From contig LUJS01000047.1 in the NCBI GenBank assembly GCA_001689495.1, positions 1-64,000 of the forward strand: a stretch of DNA of 64,000 nucleotides, read 5' to 3'. The notes beneath the pieces were generated by a model, which saw only the letters and a list, made by a program, of their open reading frames with translations, had not been told where the DNA came from and did no database searches. A program made the translations under genes and the position numbers. Positions 27,059 to 35,527 of this stretch are shown piece by piece. The DNA comes from Bacteroidales bacterium M8 (lineage in GTDB: Bacteria > Bacteroidota > Bacteroidia > Bacteroidales > Muribaculaceae). Position 1 is the first letter of the stretch. Each line of letters starts with the position of its first letter.

Positions 27059-28146
27059 ATGAATAAACAAATTACCCCCCCCATTTACAAATACAAGAAC
27101 AGAGAAAACGTAGTGCGGGCCTTGATATTGTCCGCACTATAGCCTGTCTTACTGTAATAGCATCTCATTATTTCCTTTATACCGATTTCAATGTATCTGA
27201 ATTCTCTGGCATTTCGATGTTTTTTCAGGGTATGTTGACATCCATAGTTATCGGTTCTGACCTATACATGATTCTTACCGGTTTTTTATGCAGCAATAAG
27301 ACTTTTGGAAAGCAGTTCTACAAAAGTGGTATAAAGGTAATATTGTCCTATATTTTCTTTTCCTTATTGACAATCATAGTCAATGTTTACTTATTTCATA
27401 CGGGAATGACTTGGAAATCGGGCTTGCTTGGCATATTCAGTTTCTCGACCATTCCATATGCATGGTACATAGAGATGTGGATAGGTCTGTTTCTATTGGC
27501 CCCATTCATCAATATATGGTACAAGGCTCTACCGTCCAAGAAGATGAAAATATATCTAATATGCCTTCTCTTTGCACTTTCAATCTTCCCGGATTTTTTC
27601 AATAGATACGGATTTTATATTATTCCCAAATATTGGGAAAACATATATCCTCTTGCGTTCTATCTTACAGGCTCATTTATCAGGGAATATAGGCCGGAGA
27701 TTCCTCGCAAGATACTTTTGACCTTTGCTTTCTGCATCCTTTTAATTTCGCCTTGCGTAACTTTGATCACCGGGCATCCAACCTTCCTTCACATCATAGG
27801 AGATAGAAATGGTGCGTTCATAGCATCGCTTGCCATTGCGATATTCTTATGTTTCTATAAATATGACATTGATAACAACTGTCTGAAATCAATATTCAAG
27901 ATGATATCATTGAGATCTCTTGATATATTCTTGTGTAGCGCTATATTTGACTACTATATTTATCCACTGTTCAGAGAAAAATATTTCGTAAATCAGTCAC
28001 AATTCGGATTATTCTATTTCATAATCATACCTCTTATCTTTATTCTTTGTTATTCAGTCGCGTCAATTAAGCGATTGTTTTTCTCATTAGCAGGGAAAAT
28101 ACTAACCAGATTTAATATAGACATAGCCTTACAGAGTCATGGATAA
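27059..28146 (+). CDS. Membrane acyltransferase (Acyl_transf_3), frame-broken at C8 tract (predicted OFF)
   Basis: From the ATG at 27059 the frame runs MNKQITPP into a C8 run (27075-27082) and stops about 16 codons later. With one extra C (or two fewer) it reads on as HLQIQEQRKRSAGLDIVRTI and the complete acyltransferase-3 protein, 362 residues with about ten membrane segments. The restored piece carries the family's N-terminal RxxxLDIxRxxA...VIASH motif, so the break is at the tract and not a wrong start. As read, only a truncated product from an internal ATG (27217) could be made. The gene is probably phase-variable and OFF in this sequence; a fixed frameshift or a sequencing error is the alternative. 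Confidence 0.75.
27075..27082 (+). repeat. C8 homopolymer at 5' end of acyltransferase gene
   Basis: Eight C bases start at the sixth codon. The downstream acyltransferase reading frame is restored with nine (or six) C. Position near the start codon and the in-frame continuation on both sides are typical of slipped-strand phase variation. Confidence 0.8.
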
Positions 28147-28204
28147 CCATTATCATATATACTGTGGTCAGTAACTAAATGGCATTGATTAAAACAGAAT
28201 ACTG

Positions 28205-28960
28205 ATGCATAAATACTTCAACATCCCCTATGAATTTGACAGGGAAAAGGTTCATAAGGCAATTGACAGACGTCTCGGAAAGTCAGGATCTGACTATATA
28301 TGTGTGGCAGACGGCGTCATACTGAATGTTGCGAACAGGATACCCGAGTATCTCGACGTGGTCAACGGCGGAATGTTTGCCATTTGCGACAGCAGTTATG
28401 TTCCGCTCTATATCAAGTGGATTCATGGCTATAAATTCAATCAATATTGTGGTAGCGAGATATTCATAGACATTATCTCAAGTCGTAAATACCGTATGAT
28501 ATTCCTCGGGACCCAGCAACCTGTTCTCGACAGCCTGCAGAAGAATCTCATGACCTTTAACCCCGATGTCGTGAATATGTCATTCGTGGAGCTACCTTTC
28601 TGTCAAGTCAGTGAATTTGACTATCCAGCTATAGCGAAAATAATAGAGGATGACGGAGCGGATATTATTTGGGTTGCTCTTGGCGCTCCAAAGCAAGAGT
28701 TCTTTATGTCTAAACTGAAGCCCCATCTAAATCATGGCGTCATGATAGCCGTTGGCGCAGCGTTCAAATTCTTCAGCGGTATCGACTCCAATCGAGCTCC
28801 GCAGTGGATGGTCAAACATCATCTTGAATTCGTACATCGTCTAACTCAGGAACCGAAGAAACAATTCAAACGCTGTTTCCATATTGTGAGAACTCTACCC
28901 GGGCTTCTATATCACGAGTGGCGTTTAAGCAAACAATCCGATTCTTATAAGCCAACATAA
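28205..28960 (+). CDS. WecG/TagA/CpsF-type glycosyltransferase (GT26)
   Basis: 251 residues, the usual GT26 length. Family motifs are visible: VADGVILNVANRIPEYLDVVNG with a near-N-terminal Asp, IFLGTQQPVLD, IIWVALGAPKQEFFM and SNRAPQWMVKHHLEF. GT26 enzymes add an N-acetylmannosaminuronic-acid, ManNAc or glucosyl-type residue to a lipid-linked acceptor, often as the second sugar. It is the last gene of locus 1 and ends 19 bases before the shared terminator. Confidence 0.92.
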   Translation: MHKYFNIPYEFDREKVHKAIDRRLGKSGSDYICVADGVILNVANRIPEYLDVVNGGMFAICDSSYVPLYIKWIHGYKFNQYCGSEIFIDIISSRKYRMIFLGTQQPVLDSLQKNLMTFNPDVVNMSFVELPFCQVSEFDYPAIAKIIEDDGADIIWVALGAPKQEFFMSKLKPHLNHGVMIAVGAAFKFFSGIDSNRAPQWMVKHHLEFVHRLTQEPKKQFKRCFHIVRTLPGLLYHEWRLSKQSDSYKPT

Positions 28961-28979
28961 TCAGTCTTTCAACATATAC

Positions 28980-29037
28980 CCCCACAACACACGGAGGCGA
29001 CAAGAGCAGAACCTTGTCGCCTCCGTGTGTTGTGGGG
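28980..29037. terminator. Bidirectional terminator between the two polysaccharide loci
   Basis: Two perfectly paired 25-base arms (28980-29004 and 29013-29037) enclose an 8-base loop. The convergent loci 1 and 2 end 19 bases to its left and 13 bases to its right. Such a long perfect stem should stop both long operons and block read-through, useful where antiterminators act upstream. Confidence 0.9.
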
Positions 29038-29050
29038 TATAAAGAAGTTA

Positions 29051-30235
29051 TTATGAGATGATTGCCTCAGCGATATTTGCGGTCTTCATTATCGCCTGCC
29101 ACGAATATATGTTCATGCTGAACGAAAGCCGGACCGGCAGTCTTAGCAACTCCCCTATCCTGACGAGCGATTCTGAAATTTCACTTCTCGCACTGGCGTA
29201 GGTGTGTAACCATCTGCGTTGGAGTATGGGAAAAAGGTAATCATGATCGGAGTTCATATATTTCCCAATAATCGACATAGCTTTTTCGCCAAGAATCACC
29301 CTACGATCATTGCCCTTTTGCCGGCGTTTATACGTCAACGTATTGCCCGTTAGATTCTCTTTTTTCAGATTCGCCACATCTTTGAACTCCATGCCCTGAG
29401 CATAGAAGCCGAAAATAAACATATCACGCGCGAGATCAAGAGAACTATCCAATGATAGATCAATGAGCTGAAGTCGACGGATTGTATCAATGTCAAGTGT
29501 ACGTACTTTGGGCGAGCATCCAAGACGCGAAGCTGCGGTCCTGACTCTCTCCGGCCAGACAAACTGACGGGATAGAAGGCCGTCGGATTCGGCCCTCTTC
29601 AATACAATCCGCAGCGTGCGGATGTAGAACGAAACCGTTACAGGCGAGACACGCAGCCCAATGTAGCGAGAATATCCGATTATGAATTCAGCATTGATCT
29701 TTGCCATCGGCAGATCCCTTCCTCCGAGAAATCGCTCAAGACTCCGCAACGTGCTTCTGAGCGATTTAACAAACGGTTTCCCCTCTGCCGCGTATACCCG
29801 AATTATGTATGCAAAGTAGCCCTGCAGCGTAGAATTGCTTGTCTGCCCATCGGCCACGATCTGATTATGACGCTCGAACTTATCGGAAAATATCTTTGCA
29901 ATCTTTGCAATATGATCATAGACGGGATATTTGCCGTCTATGCCACGCAATTGATCCGCGTAGGGATTATCCTTAAAGAGAGCCTTGTTCGCAGCGTCAT
30001 AGACATCATCAATGGTGACATTATCGTTCCCTTTCCGGAGTGTCTCTATAACACAATAGATTGTCATCAAATCGAATGCAATCCTGTCCTTGGCCTCAGA
30101 TATTACGGATTCATCTTTATCTCTTATAGCCCCGGTTATATCACGCTCCGCCTTGTCCTTACGGATGATATAGTACACCGACCCGGGGGCCCCGGGAGTG
30201 CGTGATTTTCGGAATCTTGCAGATAAAGAAAACAT
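29051..30235 (-). CDS. Degenerate tyrosine recombinase-like protein
   Basis: 394 residues from the ATG at 30235; an in-frame TTG at 30247 adds four. The N-terminus resembles the arm-binding domain of Bacteroidota integrases (FSLSARFRKS...VYYIIRKDKAERDIT). A core-binding domain spans about 150-240 and a catalytic-like fold begins at FIFGFYAQGMEFKDVANLKKENL. The first catalytic Arg is Glu, the RHSW box reads IYSW, and the protein stops at EAIIS where LGH and the Tyr nucleophile should follow. It should not cut DNA. Ending locus 2, it may be a DNA-binding regulator or a decaying relic of the recombinase that flipped locus promoters. Confidence 0.75.
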   Translation of the reverse strand: MFSLSARFRKSRTPGAPGSVYYIIRKDKAERDITGAIRDKDESVISEAKDRIAFDLMTIYCVIETLRKGNDNVTIDDVYDAANKALFKDNPYADQLRGIDGKYPVYDHIAKIAKIFSDKFERHNQIVADGQTSNSTLQGYFAYIIRVYAAEGKPFVKSLRSTLRSLERFLGGRDLPMAKINAEFIIGYSRYIGLRVSPVTVSFYIRTLRIVLKRAESDGLLSRQFVWPERVRTAASRLGCSPKVRTLDIDTIRRLQLIDLSLDSSLDLARDMFIFGFYAQGMEFKDVANLKKENLTGNTLTYKRRQKGNDRRVILGEKAMSIIGKYMNSDHDYLFPILQRRWLHTYASARSEISESLVRIGELLRLPVRLSFSMNIYSWQAIMKTANIAEAIIS

Positions 30236-30337
30236 TATGCGACACAATATATGACTAAACTATCATTTTCTTAAACCCGCATATGTTCTAAAGATAGCCA
30301 AGACAGCAATCTATATAATTCACGCTGCGGTCTAAAG

Positions 30338-31123
30338 TCAATGCTTTGTCTTCCCAAAAAATCTTGAGTACAGCAACTCGCTTATCTTGACCGGATAGCG
30401 GATGAAGTCCAATGCATAACCCGTTTTTACGTCGTGTTTACGATATGTGCGAAGATGATCCGCGATTATGCGCTTGTGGCTTGAAATACCACTGGTGGAT
30501 GCTCCACCGAGGCGCATTGTGACAAAATCCAATGGTAAATAATTGAGCCTTATGTTGTTAACATATATTAGTCTGAACATGTGCTCAAAGTCTGCCGCAA
30601 CCCTAAAATCAAGATCGAAACATCCGAACTTATCATAAATATTCTTCCGACAATAAAATGATGGGTGAGCCGGCTGATAACCCATCTTCATCATCCAGCG
30701 GTGGAAATAGCGTGACGAGTAATACCTGACGCACTTATTCAGATTGTCATCATTGACAAAATGTATATCACCATATACTGCATCGACATTATCATCAAAC
30801 AAAGCGATGGCAACCTTGCTCAAAACACCCTGAGATGTATAGAAATCATCTGAATTCAGTATCCCGATGACATCACCTGAAGCGAGAGCTATCCCCTTAT
30901 TCATCGCATCATAAATGCCCTTGTCTTTTTCGCTGATCCATTTAAGACGTCCATCATATCTCGCTTCAAGCTCCTTGACTATTTGAATTGTATCATCGCT
31001 TGAGCCACCATCAACTATAATGTGTTCCCAGTCCGGATACCTTTGAGACAACACACTCTCCATAGTGTCCCGTACAGTAGCACCACTATTCCATGTCGCT
31101 GTGATTATTGAAATTTTCATCAA
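30338..31123 (-). CDS. GT2 family glycosyltransferase
   Basis: 261 residues with a GT-A fold. MKISIITATWNSGATVRDTMESV, IIVDGGSSDDTIQIV, SEKDKGIYDAMNKGIALA and LNSDDFY place it in the WcaA-like GT2 branch. The acceptor-side RVAADFEHMFRL is present. It acts late in locus 2 and is separated by about 90 bases from the degenerate recombinase gene. Confidence 0.92.
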   Translation of the reverse strand: MMKISIITATWNSGATVRDTMESVLSQRYPDWEHIIVDGGSSDDTIQIVKELEARYDGRLKWISEKDKGIYDAMNKGIALASGDVIGILNSDDFYTSQGVLSKVAIALFDDNVDAVYGDIHFVNDDNLNKCVRYYSSRYFHRWMMKMGYQPAHPSFYCRKNIYDKFGCFDLDFRVAADFEHMFRLIYVNNIRLNYLPLDFVTMRLGGASTSGISSHKRIIADHLRTYRKHDVKTGYALDFIRYPVKISELLYSRFFGKTKH

Positions 31124-31195
31124 AAAGATTAGATTACATATTTTACGGAGTGTTAATGTCCAACGGATAATGCAAATATGCCTTATCTCGTTTTG

Positions 31196-32101
31196 TCAGA
31201 ACTTTATAGCATATTCAGAGTCGAGCACTTCTTTAATTTTCTCCGGATTATTACCACACTTTTTCTTGATTTCATAAACCTTGGCATCAACAAGTGTACG
31301 ATACCACCAACCTTGAATAAATGTGAATATGAAGCCCTCTTTGCCATCTCGCCATCCCCCTTTAACGAAATACCTGTATAAAAAATAGGCGAATGATCGC
31401 CAGAACAACGGCTTCCTCGCATAACTATGCTTTTTTCGGCGTTTTGCCTCTGCCTGACTATTGATGACACGTCCCTCATCAGCTTCTGCGGCTCCAGTTA
31501 GTCCAATCTCTATATCTATAAGATCCGCGGCTTCGCGTACAGCGTAATTCACATGTTTATGACAGAACCATGAGAGATTATTAAGATTATGGTCACAGAA
31601 ATCGTTTTTAAACACAATGTTATCGCCATCTGAAATCTGAATGTGCTCATCCATCAGTCGCTGCTCACACCGCCCTTTACCATTTCTGAAAAGTCTTAAC
31701 AAAGTAACTGGATAAATACCGTGTTTCATCCATTTGTCCATAAATATGTGCCGGCGGTTGAATGATATGCCGGATACATTTTCAGACATCGACGGTAGCT
31801 TATGCTTAAGTTCCTCTATCAACTCCGGCATAAGATATTCATCGGCATCAAGCCGGAGTACCCACTTACCGGTTATAGGCGCATTATCAAGGCCCCAATT
31901 AAACTGATAGGCATAATTGTTAATCCACTTGTTCTGAAGTATTTTTACTTTAGGGTACCTGCTGGCAATCTCAATTGTTTTATCTGTTGAATAACTATCA
32001 ATAATAAAAATCTCCTTTGCAATGGAATCGACATTATCAAGACATCTGGCTATATGCAACTCCTCGTCTTTGGTCAAAATTACAACACTTAGATCAAGCA
32101 T
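31196..32101 (-). CDS. GT2 glycosyltransferase, WaaE/KdtX-like
   Basis: 301 residues. LDLSVVILTKDEELHIARCL, EIFIIDSYSTDKTIEIA and WVLRLDADEYL are GT2 motifs with the WaaE-like IDSxSTD variant. The C-terminal SFAYFLYRYFVKGGWRDGKEGFIF segment (in parts) is typical of that branch, which adds a sugar to core or capsule acceptors. Its start overlaps the stop of the upstream acetyltransferase by eight bases. Confidence 0.9.
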   Translation of the reverse strand: MLDLSVVILTKDEELHIARCLDNVDSIAKEIFIIDSYSTDKTIEIASRYPKVKILQNKWINNYAYQFNWGLDNAPITGKWVLRLDADEYLMPELIEELKHKLPSMSENVSGISFNRRHIFMDKWMKHGIYPVTLLRLFRNGKGRCEQRLMDEHIQISDGDNIVFKNDFCDHNLNNLSWFCHKHVNYAVREAADLIDIEIGLTGAAEADEGRVINSQAEAKRRKKHSYARKPLFWRSFAYFLYRYFVKGGWRDGKEGFIFTFIQGWWYRTLVDAKVYEIKKKCGNNPEKIKEVLDSEYAIKF

Positions 32102-32617
32102 CTTTTATAACACGTTTTTTTATAAACTTAGCAGGATTACCACCGAAGACTGACCACGGCTCTATGTCTTTAGTGACAGTAGAATTCGCTGCAACTACGC
32201 TATAATCTCCAATAGTAATACCTTGAAGGACAGTAACTCCAGTTGTAAGCCAGCAACAGTTTCCGATAGTAATTGGTTTTGTAATCAATTCAAACTCATT
32301 GGAGGAAATATTGTGACTGCCTGTTATCAGATATGCCTCTTTACCAATGCAAGTCTTTTCTCCAATCGTAATAGGAGCCATTGCATAAACCCACGATTTT
32401 TCACCGAGAGATGAAAGTGATCCCATTGTAAGGTTCCATGGATATTCAATTTTTGCTTTGGGATGGACCGATGCGGTCCAATCTATTTTAGCGCCGAACG
32501 CCCTCAACATGCAAACCCTTGATTTTCTGAATATTGCAAAATAGGGGGGGTAACCCTAAAGATTGTTGAATTGACAATTCCCCAAATAAGATTTTTTATC
32601 TTTTGGGAACGAGGCAT
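32094..32617 (-). CDS. WcaF-like acetyltransferase, frame-broken at C7 tract (predicted OFF)
   Basis: An ATG at 32617 opens MPRSQKIKNLIWGIVNSTIFRVTPP, the usual N-terminus of WcaF-like colanic-acid acetyltransferases, then meets a C7 run (minus strand; 32544-32550) and soon stops. With eight C it continues YFAIFRKSRVCMLRAFGAKIDW and through the hexapeptide beta-helix to GGNPAKFIKKRVIKDA, 174 residues in all. Only a truncated 138-residue protein from the internal ATG at 32510 is open as read. It follows a close paralogue two bases upstream. Probably phase-variable and OFF here. Confidence 0.75.
32544..32550 (-). repeat. C7 homopolymer (coding strand) in acetyltransferase gene
   Basis: Seven G on the plus strand are seven C on the coding strand, near codon 22-25. 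Both flanking frames match the same protein family, offset by one base; eight C joins them. Confidence 0.8.
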
Positions 32618-32618
32618 T

Positions 32619-33194
32619 TCATTGGTTTGAGTTGGTTGATACATTAGCTTTAATTATACGTTTCTTGATGAATTTTGCAGGATTACCGCCGACTACATCC
32701 CAAGGTTGGGTACATTTGAATAACGCAGCTCTCGCACCTACGACTGATCCCTCTGCTACTGTAATCCCCATGCCAACAAATGCTCCAGCTCCAACCCAAG
32801 CCTGATTTTCAATTATTATAGGTGCAGTGATTAATTCATGGTCAGGCGATGTAATATTGTGTGAAGCCGTGCATAGAAATGCACCCTGACTAACCGTTGC
32901 AAACTTGCCGATATGAATCGGAGCCACATTATAACAATCCACATCCGAAGCAATACAAGCATAATCATCCATCACAAGATTTGCCGGATAATACACTTTT
33001 GCCGAAGAATAAACCACAGCCGTTCCAGCAATCTTAGCCCCGAAAGCACGAAGCAACAATCGCTTCCATCCAGACCCCATAGACCTCGGCAACCACCTCG
33101 CCCCGACAGTCCACACAACACCCCAAAGCATCCTCACCATCTGATGCCTTCGCCCAAGATGATTTACATATGGAATTCCCGGGTTAATAGCCAT
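32619..33194 (-). CDS. WcaF-like acetyltransferase
   Basis: 191 residues. A family-typical N-terminus (MVRMLWGVVWTVGARWLP...WKRLLLRAFGAKIAGTAVVY, in parts) leads into hexapeptide repeats (VDCYNVAPIHIGKFATVSQGAFLCTASHNI, in parts) and ends VVGGNPAKFIKKRII. It O-acetylates a sugar of the locus 2 polysaccharide. It is a close relative of the frame-broken gene directly downstream, so two alternative acetylation patterns may exist. It is intact and lacks a homopolymer run. Confidence 0.88.
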   Translation of the reverse strand: MAINPGIPYVNHLGRRHQMVRMLWGVVWTVGARWLPRSMGSGWKRLLLRAFGAKIAGTAVVYSSAKVYYPANLVMDDYACIASDVDCYNVAPIHIGKFATVSQGAFLCTASHNITSPDHELITAPIIIENQAWVGAGAFVGMGITVAEGSVVGARAALFKCTQPWDVVGGNPAKFIKKRIIKANVSTNSNQ

Positions 33195-33323
33195 ACTCTA
33201 TGAGGTCTTTATGATTACCGTCAGTACCAATTCAATCGAAAATGAATTGGTTTTCTTTCCTGTTAATTTCTCTTGTAGATTATCTATCATCATAAATAAA
33301 CATTATTATTTCTAAATGGCACC

Positions 33324-34499
33324 TTAATCCAAAAATACAAACTCCGGTTTTTCAATCTCTCCGTTAAGCCATTTGTATAGATCAACCATCTGGCGTGCCA
33401 CCTCTTCTGCGGCAAACATACTCAGGACATACTCCCGGCCCCGTGTTCCCATCTGTTTCAGTTCTTCAGGAGATGATTCAGCAATCATATTGATAACTTC
33501 GGCTAAAGACTCTGGAGAATTATCACGCCACCATCCGCATTGCTCCTTATTCAAAGCTTCCCATGGAGTTCCTAAAGATGCCATCACCGGTGTTCCGACA
33601 ATCAATGCTTCCGGTATGATCATTCCGAAGTTTTCCATATCACTGGGCACAAACAACGCATCAAGTCGAGCTAACTGCTCAAACTTCGCCTTGCCGGTCA
33701 GAAAACCAAGAAAGTGAACGCTATCTTCTACACATAATCTCAAAGATTCTGCTTTAAGGAACTCCTCATACGAATCATCGCCTTTGCCCATGACATATAC
33801 ATGCACATCCGTTCTTTGAGATTGAGATAGCCCATATATGATTCTTTCTACTTGTTTGCGTGGATGAAGCCGACCAAGAAAACCGATTTTGATAACATCG
33901 CAATCTTTATAGCTCCTATCATCAATCAATTTCTGGGTATAATCAGGTACAGAAACTGGATTCCCGATCAAAGATACAGGCCCCTTATAACCAAATGTCC
34001 TCAAATGTTTCATCTCGTCGACACAAGTTGCGTGTATACACGATGCATTCATTATATCTTTGTCAAACCATATCTTACGCATCGGCCATTTCTTCCACGT
34101 ACTTCGTGAAAGGGTCTGTGGATACAGCATTCCATGAGGTGTAATGACATACGGTTTTTTCTTGCTGCGTGCAATGGCACAGGTGATATGATTGATGTGC
34201 ATCCACATTCCATTGGTATGGTATATATCATAGTCGGAATCCTCAAGAAACTTGACCATATTGCGAGAAATCGCGAGCGGAGTACGATAGTCATTCGGCA
34301 CAACCTTAATCCACTCTTCGCCATTACCCATTATCTTGTCGTTAGCTACGGTTACATCCGGTGTAAGCAGTTCAACCTTAAACTCTGCATCCAGTCCGTA
34401 AACAGCTGATAAAAGGTCATATGTGCAGGTCGAAGTTCCTCCACTTTTAGCGCCAAAGCCCCCTATTGTCTGTAATACGCTGAAACTTTTATTTTGCAT
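33324..34499 (-). CDS. GT4 family glycosyltransferase
   Basis: 391 residues with a GT-B fold. The N-terminal VLQTIGGFGAKSGGTSTCTYDLL is a Gly-rich acceptor loop. The second half shows IGFLGRLHPRKQVERIIYGL, VMGKGDDSYEEFL and PSDMENFGMIIPEALIVGTPVMA. It is mid-operon in locus 2. The first codons overlap the end of a small open frame upstream. Confidence 0.9.
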   Translation of the reverse strand: MQNKSFSVLQTIGGFGAKSGGTSTCTYDLLSAVYGLDAEFKVELLTPDVTVANDKIMGNGEEWIKVVPNDYRTPLAISRNMVKFLEDSDYDIYHTNGMWMHINHITCAIARSKKKPYVITPHGMLYPQTLSRSTWKKWPMRKIWFDKDIMNASCIHATCVDEMKHLRTFGYKGPVSLIGNPVSVPDYTQKLIDDRSYKDCDVIKIGFLGRLHPRKQVERIIYGLSQSQRTDVHVYVMGKGDDSYEEFLKAESLRLCVEDSVHFLGFLTGKAKFEQLARLDALFVPSDMENFGMIIPEALIVGTPVMASLGTPWEALNKEQCGWWRDNSPESLAEVINMIAESSPEELKQMGTRGREYVLSMFAAEEVARQMVDLYKWLNGEIEKPEFVFLD

Positions 34500-34722
34500 T
34501 TAGAAGTCCATGAATCTTTAAAATGGTTGATTTGTATTTATAGTATTTCACGAGATTAAATCTTTTAAAAATACTTTTAAGCCTGAGTTTGACAGCTTGC
34601 CTATAAAACAATTTATATCCAGCAAGTTTATATAATGTATCTAATGATAAATTATTTATATTCGGAATAAATCTATTAGGAACTATTAAGAATTCATTAT
34701 CACAATCCGTATTTACTGACAT
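34489..34722 (-). CDS. Small hypothetical protein
   Basis: 77 residues, basic and Leu/Lys-rich (RLKSIFKRFNLVKYYKYKSTILKI). It has an ATG start and overlaps the next glycosyltransferase start by eleven bases. No family is recognised. It may be a real small protein, or the tail of a lost glycosyltransferase; the stretch CDNEFLIVPNRFIP looks like part of a larger protein. Confidence 0.4.
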   Translation of the reverse strand: MSVNTDCDNEFLIVPNRFIPNINNLSLDTLYKLAGYKLFYRQAVKLRLKSIFKRFNLVKYYKYKSTILKIHGLLNAK

Positions 34723-34755
34723 TGGCCGTTTTTGAAGATGAGTATATAATACTTC

Positions 34756-35517
34756 TTATTCATTTATCGTTTGATGCAAGCCATCAGTTGTTGTATGTAA
34801 TTTCATTAGTTTCCCATAGCTAAACCGATATATGATATTAGTTTTTTGTTCGGACTCTTTACCTACTGGTAAAAAATAATGCAACAAAGCATTAGGATCG
34901 TCAAAACAAGATGATTTCCAAAAAGATTCTGGAGACAATAGTCGATTAAAAACATTAAGGATACCAACAGGCCCCCATTCATCAAAAGCGACATTAAATG
35001 GTGTTTCAAATACTGCTTTATAAGCATTATTACTATTAACCATAAAAAAACTATTCATCTGTTCATTATTACGAAAGATTGATAAATGGCCTTTACATAG
35101 TATTTTATCATATTTTAAAAATATATCCGGTGTTAAAAATGCTCGTATATCACCGAATATTAAATCGTTATCACAATGCCCCCAAAAATCAAATCCTTTT
35201 AACTCTTCGGCAAAAATATAACCATATGCAGGTTTATAATCGCATAGCTTATAAGGATGGGGCAAAGATATTGGGAAGTCGAAATTTGATTGAATCTTTT
35301 GACGCAATTCAGCAAAAGACATGTATCGAACCTTAACATTGGAAGGATAATTATATGGCGTGTCGTCATCAGTAATTATAAGCCAATTTATCGAAGGATT
35401 ATACTCACAACTTTTGAGAAAAAGATGAAAGTAATTATTGAATTTTCCAAAAAAAGGAATTATAAGCAGTAGTGTGCTAAGTGCTTGGGGGGGGTGGTTT
35501 TTAATTGTTTGTATCAT
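34756..35517 (-). CDS. DUF6625-type putative glycosyltransferase, C8 tract at start (ON)
   Basis: 253 residues from the ATG at 35517, eleven bases after the upstream stop. A longer frame exists but overlaps the upstream gene. LLLIIPFFGKFNNYFHLFLKSCEYN, INWLIITDDDTPY and FDFWGHCDNDLIFGDIR (with a metal-binding DND) match DUF6625, a GT-A-like family of polysaccharide loci. Eight C bases (35487-35494 on the plus strand as G) encode the Pro-Pro of KNHPPQAL at codons 8-11. The frame is intact at this length, so a switchable gene would be ON. Confidence 0.8.
   Translation of the reverse strand: MIQTIKNHPPQALSTLLLIIPFFGKFNNYFHLFLKSCEYNPSINWLIITDDDTPYNYPSNVKVRYMSFAELRQKIQSNFDFPISLPHPYKLCDYKPAYGYIFAEELKGFDFWGHCDNDLIFGDIRAFLTPDIFLKYDKILCKGHLSIFRNNEQMNSFFMVNSNNAYKAVFETPFNVAFDEWGPVGILNVFNRLLSPESFWKSSCFDDPNALLHYFLPVGKESEQKTNIIYRFSYGKLMKLHTTTDGLHQTINE
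35487..35494 (-). repeat. C8 homopolymer (coding strand) at 5' end of DUF6625 gene
   Basis: Eight G on the plus strand, coding for Pro-Pro at the eighth to eleventh codon of the gene. A change of one base would stop translation early. Confidence 0.8.
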
Positions 35518-35527
35518 ATGCTTTAAG

